From Selenomonas sp. AE3005 (GTDB lineage Bacteria; Bacillota; Negativicutes; Selenomonadales; Selenomonadaceae), in contig NZ_CAJODG010000040.1 of NCBI RefSeq assembly GCF_905233635.1, positions 1 to 24,509 of the forward strand: a stretch of DNA of 24,509 nucleotides, in the 5' to 3' direction. This document shows, piece after piece, positions 8,446 to 16,428 of this stretch (the first letter of the stretch is position 1; every line of letters starts with the position of its first letter). A program made the translations under genes and the position numbers. The notes beneath the pieces are model-generated. The model was given only the letters and a program-made list of their open reading frames with translations, searched no databases and was not told the origin of the DNA.

Positions 8446-8862
8446 ATGAAACAGGAACAAGGTATAGTTTTGTCCGTAGAGGGCGGGCTGGCCAAGGTTA
8501 AGGTGGGACGGCATGAGGAGTGCGGTTCCTGTGGGGCCTGCGGCGGTGCGCAGCAGGTTGTGGTCGAGGCGGTGAATGACGTCGGGGCGCAGCCGGGGCA
8601 GCGTGTGCTTTTTGAGTTCCGGGAGGCAAATGTCCTCACGGGGGCGTTTGTGGTCTTTATTCTGCCGCTGCTTATGGGCGGTGTCGGGGCGGTTATCGGT
8701 CATTTTATGGCGCCGGTGCTGGACGCGAGTGGCAGCCTGCCCTATGTGCTGGGGGCGTTGGTCTTCTTTTTGCTGGCACTGGTGCTGGTGAAATTGTTTG
8801 ATAAACGGGCCGCACAGAAACAGGAGGCCAAGCCTGTGATTGTCGAGATAATCGATGGTTAG
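8446..8862 (+). CDS. rseC: RseC/MucC-like membrane protein
   Basis: The 138-residue protein begins with a small soluble domain carrying ECGSCGACGG, the CxxCxxC cluster typical of RseC (SoxR-reducing system) proteins. Two membrane segments follow (VLTGAFVVFILPLLMGG and LGALVFFLLALVLVKLF) and then a short cytoplasmic tail. RseC homologues are often coded beside rnf/rsx genes and are thought to support redox functions of that complex. Here it is the gene immediately before rnfC, in the same direction. ATG 8446 is chosen because GGAGGTGA (8433-8440) lies 5 bases upstream; GTG 8425 would place the Shine-Dalgarno site inside the gene. The gene symbol is by family, not by demonstrated function. Confidence 0.85.
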   Translation: MKQEQGIVLSVEGGLAKVKVGRHEECGSCGACGGAQQVVVEAVNDVGAQPGQRVLFEFREANVLTGAFVVFILPLLMGGVGAVIGHFMAPVLDASGSLPYVLGALVFFLLALVLVKLFDKRAAQKQEAKPVIVEIIDG

Positions 8863-8904
8863 TCTTGCTATATTTGTATTTTAGGATAGCTACGAGGTGG
8901 TTTT

Positions 8905-10275
8905 ATGTTCAAGAGTTTTCTGGGGGGGATACACCCTCAGGACGGGAAGAAACTGGCCATGGATAAGCCGATTGAGACCATGCCGGTGCCCCGGGAGCTG
9001 GTGGTGCCGATGGGGCAGCATATCGGCGCGCCGTGCAATCCGACCGTAAAGGTGGGGGATATGGTAAAGCGCGGCCAGCTTATTGGCACGAGTCCGGCTT
9101 TTATGCATGCCGATATTCATAGCCCGGTATCTGGTAAGGTCGTTAAAATCGAGCCACGGCCCCATTCAGGCATGGGCAGCTGTATGGCGGTAGTCATTGA
9201 AAATGACGGCCTGGACGAGTGGGCTGATGGTCTGCCGCTGACGCGCAATTGGCAGGCTATGGAGAATGAGGAGATTCTGACAGCCATTCAGAGTGCCGGC
9301 ATTGTGGGCATGGGCGGTGCAACTTTTCCGGCGCATGTGAAGTTAAAGCCAAGCAAGCCCGTGGATATACTGATTTTAAACGGTGCGGAGTGTGAGCCGT
9401 ATCTGACCGCTGACTACCGGCTGATGTTGGAGGAAGGCGCGAAAATCATCACGGGCACGCAGATTCTGCAAAAACTTCTGGGTGTCAAGCGTACGGTAAT
9501 TGGCATTGAGGACAATAAGCCTGAGGCCATCAAGGCGATGACGCAGGCGGCGCAGGGCACAAATATTGAAGTGGCGGCGCTGAAAACGAAGTATCCGCAG
9601 GGCGCGGAAAAAATGCTGATTAAGGTTATCTCCGGCCGGGAGGTGCCGATGGGCGGACTGCCGATGGACGTGGGCGCTGTGGTACAGAATGTGGGCACGG
9701 TGGCGGCGATTGCCGATGCTGTGGAGCACGGCCTGCCACTGACGGAGCGTATTACGACAGTGACGGGGGACGCGATTGCAGAGCCTAAGAACCTGCGTAT
9801 CCGCATTGGTACGCCTTATCAGGCGGCTATTGATTATTGTGGCGGTTTTAAGGAGCCGGCGGATAAATTGATTGCCGGTGGCCCGATGATGGGCATGGCA
9901 CAGACGACAGCGCAGGTGCCGGTGATGAAAGGCTCATCGGGGATTTTGGCACTGACGCGAAAAATGACGGAGCACGGCGTGGAGCAAAACTGCATTCGCT
10001 GCGGCCGTTGTGTCAAGGCCTGTCCGATGGGGCTGGTGCCGTCAATGCTTTCGATTTTATCGGAGCGGCAGGATTTTGCGGCCTGCCGTGATGATTACGG
10101 GCTGATGAATTGTGTGGAATGTGGCTGCTGCACCTTTGTGTGTCCGGCCAAGCGCAATATTGTACAGTATATCAAGAATGCCAAGGGCTTTGTCCGGGCG
10201 GAGATGGCCAGGGCCAAAGCGGCGGCAGCGAAAAAGGCACAGGAAAATGAAGAGCAGAAGGGGGCGGCAAAATGA
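8905..10275 (+). CDS. rnfC: Electron transport complex subunit RnfC
   Basis: The 456-residue protein is the peripheral subunit that passes electrons between NAD(H) and the rest of the Rnf complex. The N-terminus has the barrel-sandwich-like segment GGIHPQDGKKLAMDKPIE, then the NADH/FMN-binding region like that of NuoF (VGMGGATFPAHVKL and LILNGAECEPYLTADYRLM). Two [4Fe-4S] motifs follow: C363xxC366xxC369xxxC373 and C403xxC406xxC409xxxC413. The tail is short and Ala/Lys-rich compared with the long repeats of some proteobacterial RnfC. GAGGTGG precedes the ATG. The stop overlaps the rnfD start (ATGA), so translation is coupled. First gene of rnfCDGEAB, the usual order in Firmicutes. Confidence 0.95.
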   Translation: MFKSFLGGIHPQDGKKLAMDKPIETMPVPRELVVPMGQHIGAPCNPTVKVGDMVKRGQLIGTSPAFMHADIHSPVSGKVVKIEPRPHSGMGSCMAVVIENDGLDEWADGLPLTRNWQAMENEEILTAIQSAGIVGMGGATFPAHVKLKPSKPVDILILNGAECEPYLTADYRLMLEEGAKIITGTQILQKLLGVKRTVIGIEDNKPEAIKAMTQAAQGTNIEVAALKTKYPQGAEKMLIKVISGREVPMGGLPMDVGAVVQNVGTVAAIADAVEHGLPLTERITTVTGDAIAEPKNLRIRIGTPYQAAIDYCGGFKEPADKLIAGGPMMGMAQTTAQVPVMKGSSGILALTRKMTEHGVEQNCIRCGRCVKACPMGLVPSMLSILSERQDFAACRDDYGLMNCVECGCCTFVCPAKRNIVQYIKNAKGFVRAEMARAKAAAAKKAQENEEQKGAAK

Positions 10276-11300
10276 GTGAAGAGGTAATGAAAAATTCTCA
10301 GGCGGCTGCACCGGAAGTGTTTACGATTTCTGTGTCACCGCATATCCGTGATGATGAAACCATCAGCCATATCATGTGGCAGGTCAACGCGGCGCTTTTG
10401 CCGGCGGCCTTGTTTGCTGTCTGGTGGTTTGGTGTGCCGGCCCTTGTCAATATGCTGGTGGGCGTGGTGTTTGCAGTGCTCGGGGAATATCTCTGGCAGA
10501 AGGGCATGCACCAGCCGGTTACGGCCTTTGACGGCAGTGCCTGCATTACGGGGCTGCTGCTGGCCATGTCCATGTCGCCGCTGTTGCCGCCTTATATGGT
10601 GGCGGTGGGTTCGTTCATCGCCATTATTGTGGCCAAGCAGTCCATGGGCGGGCTGGGCTTTAATATCTTCAATCCGGCGCATATCGGCCGTGCGGCGCTG
10701 ATGGTGTCCTGGCCGGTAGCCATGACCACCTGGACGAAAATGCAGGATATGAGCGGCGGCGTGGACGCCATGACATCAGCCACGCCGCTGAACATTTTGA
10801 AAATGCAGGGCTATGACGCACTGGTGGCCACGTTTGGCAGTCAGTCGGAATTATATTGGAATATGCTGATTGGTACGCGCAACGGCTCTCTGGGCGAGAC
10901 CAGTACAATTCTCTTGCTGCTCGGCGGTTTGTATCTGATTTATAAAGGCTATGTGAACTGGTTTGTTCCGGCAGCCATGATTGGCACGGTGGCCTTGCTG
11001 ACCTGGATTTTTGGGCCGGCCGGGCTGTTCACCGGTGACCCGTTATTCCATGTGATGGCCGGCGGCCTGATGCTCGGGGCCTTCTTCATGGCTACGGATA
11101 TGGTGACCATTCCGATGACGGTGAAGGGGCAGCTTATCTTTGCCGTGGGCGCGGGGGCACTTACGGTGCTGATTCGTCTGGTGGGCGGCTATCCCGAGGG
11201 TGTCTGCTATTCCTTGCTGCTGATGAATGCCGTGACGCCGCTGATTGACCGGTTCTGCAAACCGCGGATTTTTGGGGCAGGAGGTGCTGACAATGGCTAA
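10272..11300 (+). CDS. rnfD: Electron transport complex subunit RnfD
   Basis: The 342-residue integral membrane protein has many hydrophobic segments, as expected of RnfD/NqrB. The motif DAMTSATPLNILK contains the S/T-x-A-T sequence where FMN is attached through phosphodiester linkage to Thr in the family. GGLGFNIFNPAHIGRAAL is another family signature. The start overlaps the rnfC stop by four bases and the end overlaps the rnfG start. It works with RnfG in moving electrons and coupling ion transport across the cytoplasmic membrane. Whether Na+ or H+ is pumped cannot be told from this sequence by eye. Confidence 0.95.
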   Translation: MSEEVMKNSQAAAPEVFTISVSPHIRDDETISHIMWQVNAALLPAALFAVWWFGVPALVNMLVGVVFAVLGEYLWQKGMHQPVTAFDGSACITGLLLAMSMSPLLPPYMVAVGSFIAIIVAKQSMGGLGFNIFNPAHIGRAALMVSWPVAMTTWTKMQDMSGGVDAMTSATPLNILKMQGYDALVATFGSQSELYWNMLIGTRNGSLGETSTILLLLGGLYLIYKGYVNWFVPAAMIGTVALLTWIFGPAGLFTGDPLFHVMAGGLMLGAFFMATDMVTIPMTVKGQLIFAVGAGALTVLIRLVGGYPEGVCYSLLLMNAVTPLIDRFCKPRIFGAGGADNG

Positions 11301-11850
11301 TGAACATTCGACCTGCAAGATTGCCTTTAATCTGGCGGCAGCCTGCTTTATTTCCGGTATTGTTATCGGCTCGGTGTATTTTGTGACAGCACCGGTGGCC
11401 GCGCAAAAAGCGGAGGAAATGAAACAGGAGTCCATGAAGTCGCTCGTGCCGGAGGCGGAGCGTTTTACGGAAGTGGCCGGGCATGAGGGCTGGTTTGCTG
11501 CGGTGAAGGACGGCAAAACCACGGCTTATATTGTGCCGGCGGAAAGCAAGGGCTACGGCGGTAAAATCAAAATGCTTGTGGCTGTTTCCGCTGATGATAA
11601 GGTGATTGACTACTCGATTCTCGAACATAATGAAACTCCGGGACTGGGTGACAATGCGCAAAAGCCCGCGTTCCGGCAGCAGTTTGCCGGGAAGGGCGCC
11701 AACCTCCTTGAGGTGACGAAGGACCCGGGCAATAAGGATAACATTCAGGCTATGACCGGGGCTACGATATCTTCAAGGGCTGTTACAAAAGGCGTCCGGG
11801 AGGCGGTGGAGGCCGTAGCGGCCTACCAGGCTGAGGGAGGTGCTAAGTGA
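11293..11850 (+). CDS. rnfG: Electron transport complex subunit RnfG
   Basis: The 185-residue protein has one N-terminal membrane segment (IAFNLAAACFISGIVIGSVY) and an extracytoplasmic FMN-binding domain. The family covalent-flavin motif is present as MTGATISSRAV; LEHNETPGLGDNA is also typical. ATG 11293 is chosen because GGAGG at 11280-11284 lies 8 bases upstream; upstream in-frame starts lie inside rnfD. The gene overlaps rnfD by eight bases and its TGA overlaps the rnfE ATG. Confidence 0.94.
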   Translation: MANEHSTCKIAFNLAAACFISGIVIGSVYFVTAPVAAQKAEEMKQESMKSLVPEAERFTEVAGHEGWFAAVKDGKTTAYIVPAESKGYGGKIKMLVAVSADDKVIDYSILEHNETPGLGDNAQKPAFRQQFAGKGANLLEVTKDPGNKDNIQAMTGATISSRAVTKGVREAVEAVAAYQAEGGAK

Positions 11851-12488
11851 TGAAGGAACTTTGGCATATATTCAGTAAGGGACTGATTGCCGAAAATCCG
11901 ATTTTCATTTTGGCGCTGTCCCTGTGTCCGGCGCTGGCGGTTACGACCACGGTTATTAACGGCCTGACGATGGGGCTGACGGTGACGTTTGTTATCACGA
12001 CTAACAACGTAGTGGTGTCCATCGTGCGCAAGTGGGTTAACCCCAAGGTGCGTGTGCCGGTTTACATTACGTCCATCGCGACGATTGTTACCGTGGCCCA
12101 GCTGGTGCTGCAGGCCTATTTCCCTGTACTTTACAAGGCGATGGGCATTTACCTGGCGCTCGTGGTGGTGTTTGCCATCATTCTGGCCCGGGCGGAGGTA
12201 TTTGCCTCGAAAAACGGCGTGCTCAAGTCGTTCCTCGACGGCTTTGGCATGGGCTGTGGTTTTACGCTGGCCATGCTGACGATTGCGGTGATTCGCGAAC
12301 TCTTTGGGGCCGGTACTATTTTAGGTGTGCCGGTGTTCGGTGAGGGCTATGAGCCCATGCTGATGATGATTCTGCCGCCGGGAGCCTTTATCCTGATTGG
12401 TTATCTGGTGGCGGCCTGCAAGACGTGGAACGCCAGGCAGGAGGAAAAGGCCAGAATTGCAGAATTAAAAGCAGGAAAGGAGGCCTAA
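11850..12488 (+). CDS. rnfE: Electron transport complex subunit RnfE
   Basis: The 212-residue multi-spanning membrane protein belongs to the RnfA/RnfE/NqrD/NqrE family. It starts MKELWHIFSKGLIAENPIF and has the family segment ALSLCPALAVTTTV with a conserved membrane Cys that helps hold an intramembrane iron-sulfur cluster. ATG 11850 overlaps the rnfG stop (TGATG) and is 7 bases after GGGAGGTG; GTG 11847 is a less likely start. It forms a pseudo-symmetric pair with RnfA. Confidence 0.93.
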   Translation: MKELWHIFSKGLIAENPIFILALSLCPALAVTTTVINGLTMGLTVTFVITTNNVVVSIVRKWVNPKVRVPVYITSIATIVTVAQLVLQAYFPVLYKAMGIYLALVVVFAIILARAEVFASKNGVLKSFLDGFGMGCGFTLAMLTIAVIRELFGAGTILGVPVFGEGYEPMLMMILPPGAFILIGYLVAACKTWNARQEEKARIAELKAGKEA

Positions 12489-12491
12489 ATC

Positions 12492-13067
12492 ATGGGAGAG
12501 TATTTAACATTATTTATCGGCGCGGTAGTAGTCAATAACTTCGTGCTGACGAAATTTTTAGGCCTCTGTATCTTCTTCGGTATCTCCAAGAATTTGAGCG
12601 CCTCGGTGGGTATGGGCATGGCGGTGACTTCGGTCATGACCATGAGCTCCATTCTGGCCTGGATTGTGTATTTCTTCGTGCTGGAACCGTTGGGGCTGAC
12701 GTTCCTTACAACCATCGTGTTCGTTGTGCTGACGGCCAGTTTTGTGCAGCTTTTGGAGCTCGTCATCAAGAAACAGGCACCGGCCCTCTACAATATGTGG
12801 GGCATTTACCTGCTGCTTATCGCCACGAACTGTATCGTACTGGCGGTGCCGCTGCTCAATGTGGAGAGCAATTACAGCCTCTTAAAGAGCATTGTCTTTG
12901 CCATCGGCTCCGGCCTGGGCTTTGCCCTGGCTATTATCCTGATGGCCTCCCTGCGGGAAAAGCTCGTTTATGCCAACGTGCCCAAACCGCTGCAGGGGAT
13001 TGGCATTGCCTTTATTCTGGCAGGCATGCTGTCGCTGGCCTTTTTAGGCTTTGTCGGAATGCTGTAA
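12492..13067 (+). CDS. rnfA: Electron transport complex subunit RnfA
   Basis: The 191-residue protein is a typical-length RnfA with about six membrane helices. The N-terminal signature VVNNFVLTKFLGLCIFFG includes the conserved Cys that, with its counterpart in RnfE, ligates the membrane-embedded cluster. A good Shine-Dalgarno site (AAGGAGG) precedes ATG 12492, three bases after the rnfE stop. It forms the membrane core of the complex with RnfE and RnfD. Confidence 0.94.
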   Translation: MGEYLTLFIGAVVVNNFVLTKFLGLCIFFGISKNLSASVGMGMAVTSVMTMSSILAWIVYFFVLEPLGLTFLTTIVFVVLTASFVQLLELVIKKQAPALYNMWGIYLLLIATNCIVLAVPLLNVESNYSLLKSIVFAIGSGLGFALAIILMASLREKLVYANVPKPLQGIGIAFILAGMLSLAFLGFVGML

Positions 13068-13076
13068 GGAGGGCTG

Positions 13077-13910
13077 ATGATGGAAAAAGCTATGATGATT
13101 ATCGTCGTGCTGGTAGGTGTCGGCCTGTTCTTCGGCATTGTACTGGCGCTGGCGGATAAAAAGTTTTACATGGCGGTCAATCCGCTGATTAACGAAGTGG
13201 AAGAAATCCTGCCCAAGGGGCAGTGCGGAGCCTGTGGTTTTGCCGGGTGCGCCAAGTACGCCGAGGCCGTGGTGGAGGACCCTACGGTGGCGCCGAATCT
13301 CTGTGTGCCGGGGAAAGCGGCGGTGGCGGCCAAGGTCGCCGAACTTACGGGGAAAAAGGCCGAAGTCACGGAACCAAAGTACGCGGCTTTAAAATGCCGG
13401 GGCACACAGACGGCAGCGATAATGGCGGCCAAATACGAGGGCGTGCCGGATTGTGCGGCCGCCAAACTCATACAGGGCGGCCCCAAGGGCTGCAAGTACG
13501 GCTGTATCGGTTTTGGCAACTGCGTCAAGGCCTGTCCGTTTGGGGCGATGAGCATGGGCGCGGACGGCCTGCCTGTGGTGGATAAGGATATCTGCACCGG
13601 CTGCGGCAAATGTGTCAGCACTTGTCCGCAGGCCATACTGACACTGAAGGGCTTTAACGACCCTGTGGAGGTGCTTTGCAGCTCCCACGATAAGGGGCCG
13701 GCGGCCAAAAAACTCTGTCAGAATGCCTGCATTGGCTGCGGACTCTGCCTGCGGAACTGCAGCCAGGGGGCGATTAAGATTGACAACTTCGTGGCCGTGG
13801 TCGACAGCAGTAAATGTAAAGACTGCCCGGAACCCACCTGTCTGGCCAAGTGCCCGACTGGGGCGATAAAGGCGTTAATCGATACCGCTGCAACACAAAA
13901 AACAGCATAA
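13077..13910 (+). CDS. rnfB: Electron transport complex subunit RnfB
   Basis: The 277-residue ferredoxin-like subunit accepts electrons from reduced ferredoxin. One N-terminal membrane helix (residues 5-25) is followed by the RnfB cluster motif C50GACGFAGC58 with C76. Several ferredoxin-type motifs follow: CKYGCIGFGNCVKAC (139-153), CTGCGKCVSTC (173-183), CQNACIGCGLCLRNC (214-228) and CKDCPEPTCLAKC (247-259). The number of clusters is high, as in clostridial RnfB proteins. It is the last gene of the operon, and a bidirectional hairpin follows at 13921. Confidence 0.95.
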   Translation: MMEKAMMIIVVLVGVGLFFGIVLALADKKFYMAVNPLINEVEEILPKGQCGACGFAGCAKYAEAVVEDPTVAPNLCVPGKAAVAAKVAELTGKKAEVTEPKYAALKCRGTQTAAIMAAKYEGVPDCAAAKLIQGGPKGCKYGCIGFGNCVKACPFGAMSMGADGLPVVDKDICTGCGKCVSTCPQAILTLKGFNDPVEVLCSSHDKGPAAKKLCQNACIGCGLCLRNCSQGAIKIDNFVAVVDSSKCKDCPEPTCLAKCPTGAIKALIDTAATQKTA

Positions 13911-13920
13911 AATAATATGA

Positions 13921-13955
13921 AAAAACTCCCGGCGCAGCAGCGCTGGGAGTTTTTG
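13921..13955. terminator. Bidirectional terminator between rnfB and the cytochrome gene
   Basis: AAAAACTCCC (13921-13930) pairs with GGGAGTTTTT, and an inner GCGC-AGCA-GCGC stem extends the hairpin. The A run on one side and T run on the other let it stop both rnfB (plus) and the cytochrome gene (minus), whose stop codon ends right beside it. Confidence 0.88.
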
Positions 13956-13956
13956 T

Positions 13957-14511
13957 TTACAGGCTTTGGCCTGCTTTTTTTTCTCCTTTGCCAGCCCATT
14001 CCGGGGGGAGGTTTTGGAGGAATTCAAAATTATGGCATTTTTGGCAGGCGGCTTGGGACTTCTCATGACTGTAATGGCAGTCGGAGCAGACCAAATCACC
14101 TAAATGGGAATCATGGGGGTTGCCGTCTTTGTAGTTGGTCTTGGCGATGATTTCGTCAACCTTGTGGCATTTCACACACATTTTGTTGTCAAAGGCCCGT
14201 TTCAGCGGCGGGTCATCGAAGTCATCGGTGACATACCAGACGGTTTCCATCACCTTGTCCTCGATACCGTTGTCATGGCAGTCAATGCAGGCGACGCCGG
14301 CTTTTTCATGAGAATGTGCCAGCAAATCTTCCTTGTGATAGCCGTCCACGTATGGCTGCATCACATGGCAGGGTGAGCAGGCTACTTCGGGAATCTTTTC
14401 TACCTGGTGCATGACCAGCATGCCAATGGCACCCAGAACGAAAAGCCCCACTACGGCCAGCAGCGGTTTTTGCCGGACAAAAGCCAGACTCCGCGAGAGA
14501 ATATCCTTCAT
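13957..14511 (-). CDS. NapC/NirT (NrfH-like) membrane multihaem c-type cytochrome
   Basis: The 184-residue protein has one N-terminal membrane anchor (about residues 16-35) and then five CXXCH haem-binding motifs: CSPCH 45-49, CIDCH 75-79, CVKCH 112-116, CSDCH 142-146 and CQKCH 156-160. NrfH and related quinol dehydrogenases normally have four, so the count is one more than usual. The family takes electrons from menaquinol and hands them to an extracytoplasmic reductase. The gene is divergent from a Tat-exported flavoprotein, its probable partner. AAAGGAG lies upstream of the ATG and a consensus TATAAT sits at 14553-14558 on the same strand. Confidence 0.9.
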   Translation of the reverse strand: MKDILSRSLAFVRQKPLLAVVGLFVLGAIGMLVMHQVEKIPEVACSPCHVMQPYVDGYHKEDLLAHSHEKAGVACIDCHDNGIEDKVMETVWYVTDDFDDPPLKRAFDNKMCVKCHKVDEIIAKTNYKDGNPHDSHLGDLVCSDCHYSHEKSQAACQKCHNFEFLQNLPPEWAGKGEKKAGQSL

Positions 14512-14552
14512 ATAAGAGCGCTCCTTTCTGCATAAATTTGATATCTCTTTCT

Positions 14553-14558
14553 ATTATA
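14553..14558 (-). promoter_or_regulatory. -10 box of the cytochrome gene promoter
   Basis: The minus strand reads a perfect TATAAT about 42 bases before the cytochrome ATG. No clear -35 is seen 16-18 bases upstream, where the palindrome GGCCGGCC lies. That may mean an activator is needed. Confidence 0.5.
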
Positions 14559-14649
14559 GGAAGATGGCCGGCCTTTGACTTTAAGGGAATAAACGAAAAA
14601 GAGCCGCTGCCTTTTGTAGGTTTATACAAGCGGAGAGCGCAGCTTTCGG

Positions 14650-14680
14650 TTTACAATTATAGCAAGTGAAATTTTGTAAT
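14650..14680 (+). promoter_or_regulatory. Possible promoter of the flavoprotein-porin operon
   Basis: TTTACA (14650-14655) and TGTAAT (14675-14680) resemble -35 and -10 boxes, though the 19-base spacing is long. The same bases contain an inverted repeat TTACAA...TTGTAA (14651-14656 and 14674-14679), so the site may instead bind a dimeric regulator. Confidence 0.3.
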
Positions 14681-14699
14681 TTGTGAATGGGGGATAAAA

Positions 14700-16409
14700 A
14701 TGGCTAACAAAGAGAAAGACGGCATGTCCCGTCGTAATTTCCTGAAAACCGGCGTGTTTGCCATGGCCGGGGTAATGACTGCCGGTGTTATGTCCGGGTG
14801 TGGCAAAGGCCGTACCGCCAATGTGCGCAAGAATAAGGAAGGCGGTCTGGGTGCCGGGGAAGAGCCGGCTTTTATGAAGGCTCCTGAACCCATTGCTGAC
14901 AGCGCCATCAAGGAAACGAAGGAAGCCGATGTGGTTATCGTAGGTGCCGGCATGAGCGGTCTCTGTGCTGCCGTGTCCGCCGCTGAGTCGGGCGCTAAAG
15001 TCATGGTTATCGAGAAAGGCCCGACGGTCAATTTCCGCAGCTATGACTACGGTGCTGTAAACTCCAAGGTACAGCTGGGCGTAGGCAACCAGTTGAATCC
15101 GCTGGAGGTCACCCGGGAAATCATGCGCTGGGGCGGCTACAAGGCCGACCAGAAGGTGGTTAAGCTGTTCGCGGAAAAGAGCGGTATGGTCAATGACTGG
15201 ATTGTGGAGCATGCTGAAAAGCTGGGCTGCAAGGTGAAGTCCGTCTGGACGCGTGATGACCAGATGTCGCCCAATGCCACCATTCCCAATATCCCGACGC
15301 TGTCCTTTGTGCTGGAGCCGCCTGAAGGGGCTGCAGAATCCACGCCGAAAGGCATGATTGGCGGCAACCCGGTTATTGCTATGGCTTATACGTTGAAGAC
15401 TTCGGCTGAAAAGCTGGGCTGTGATATTTTCTATGAAACTCCCGGTGTGCAGCTCATTCGTCCGAATAATGAAGGCCGCGTACAGGGCGTAATCGCCAAG
15501 GACAAGGACGGCAATTATATTAAATTCGTGGCCAAGAAGGGCGTTATCCTCTGCTCCGGCGACTATGGCCACGATGAGGAAATGCTGCGTTACTACATTC
15601 CGGCAGCCACCAAGGTACAGAAAATCCTCTACCCGAATTCCTTTAATACCGGCGACGGCCAGAAGATGGGTCTCTGGGTGGGCGCAGGCATTGATGAAGG
15701 CCCGCATGCACCCATGCTCTTTGATAATGCGCTGCTTGACCCGGACGGCAATCCCGGCGGCCGTATGGACGCTATTCCCCGTCAGCCATGGCTGGCAGTG
15801 AACAAGCGCGGTGAGCGCTATGCCAATGAGGACCTGCCCTTTGCCTACATTTCCAATCAGGTGCGCCAGCAGGTCGGCCTGACCCGTTGGACGATTTTCG
15901 ATTCCAAGTGGGAAGAGGAAGCTCCCCGTTTCAAGCAGAGTGCCTGCAAGAAGCTCAAATATCATCATCGCAAGAACGAATTTGACCAGCTGGTGGAAAA
16001 AGGCGTCATCGTCAAGGCTGATACGCTGGAAGAACTGGCGCAGAAAGCCCATCTTCCCTATGAAACCCTGAAGGCTACGGTTGACCGTTATAATGAAATG
16101 GCCCGTAAAGGCGTGGATGAAGACTTTGGCAAGGACAAGACCTACCTTACCACCGTGGAAAAGGCGCCGTTCTTTGCCGGTCATATCGGTACGTCCCTGC
16201 TGGTGACCCTGGGCGGTCTGACCATCAATGACAAGCTGGAAGTGCTGGACAAGGAACGCAATGTCATTCCGGGACTCTACGCCGCCGGCAATGCCTCCGG
16301 CAGTTTCTTTGCCACGGATTATCCTATCGTCGTTACCGGCTGCAGCCATGGCCGTGCCTATACATTTGGTTACCTGGCCGGCAAGAGTGCGGCTGAGGCA
16401 AAAGCGTAA
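14700..16409 (+). CDS. Tat-exported FAD flavoprotein reductase (fumarate reductase/KstD superfamily)
   Basis: 569 residues. The N-terminus has a twin-arginine motif SRRNFLK (10-16), a hydrophobic stretch and a lipobox VMSGC (Cys34), so it is probably a Tat-exported lipoprotein. The FAD dinucleotide fold is VVIVGAGMSGLCAA (about 78-91) with the acidic IEKG at its end. The C-terminal FAD-capping segment is IPGLYAAGNASGSFFATDYP...RAYTFGYLAG. Aligned by eye with the Shewanella flavocytochrome c3 fumarate reductase, HHTMGG becomes LVTLGG, the NEITTRD acid Arg region becomes NEDLPFA, and the Arg of NRLGG is absent. Fumarate is therefore unlikely; the C-terminus resembles ketosteroid dehydrogenases. 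Electrons probably come from the divergent multihaem cytochrome. The substrate is unknown. The SLH porin gene follows after 19 bases. Confidence 0.85.
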   Translation: MANKEKDGMSRRNFLKTGVFAMAGVMTAGVMSGCGKGRTANVRKNKEGGLGAGEEPAFMKAPEPIADSAIKETKEADVVIVGAGMSGLCAAVSAAESGAKVMVIEKGPTVNFRSYDYGAVNSKVQLGVGNQLNPLEVTREIMRWGGYKADQKVVKLFAEKSGMVNDWIVEHAEKLGCKVKSVWTRDDQMSPNATIPNIPTLSFVLEPPEGAAESTPKGMIGGNPVIAMAYTLKTSAEKLGCDIFYETPGVQLIRPNNEGRVQGVIAKDKDGNYIKFVAKKGVILCSGDYGHDEEMLRYYIPAATKVQKILYPNSFNTGDGQKMGLWVGAGIDEGPHAPMLFDNALLDPDGNPGGRMDAIPRQPWLAVNKRGERYANEDLPFAYISNQVRQQVGLTRWTIFDSKWEEEAPRFKQSACKKLKYHHRKNEFDQLVEKGVIVKADTLEELAQKAHLPYETLKATVDRYNEMARKGVDEDFGKDKTYLTTVEKAPFFAGHIGTSLLVTLGGLTINDKLEVLDKERNVIPGLYAAGNASGSFFATDYPIVVTGCSHGRAYTFGYLAGKSAAEAKA

Positions 16410-16428
16410 ACAGGGGGAGAATTAGGGA

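Noticed and set aside
14622..16349. Long open frame antisense to the flavoprotein gene (about 575 codons, minus strand)
   Set aside because: It lies opposite a gene with clear Tat, lipobox and FAD motifs. The frame is open because of GC-rich codon bias, and its His/Gly/Leu-rich translation shows no recognisable domain.
14700..16409. Plain annotation as fumarate reductase
   Set aside because: The fold matches but the key His and Arg residues are not seen at the expected motifs, so the specific name is not supported.
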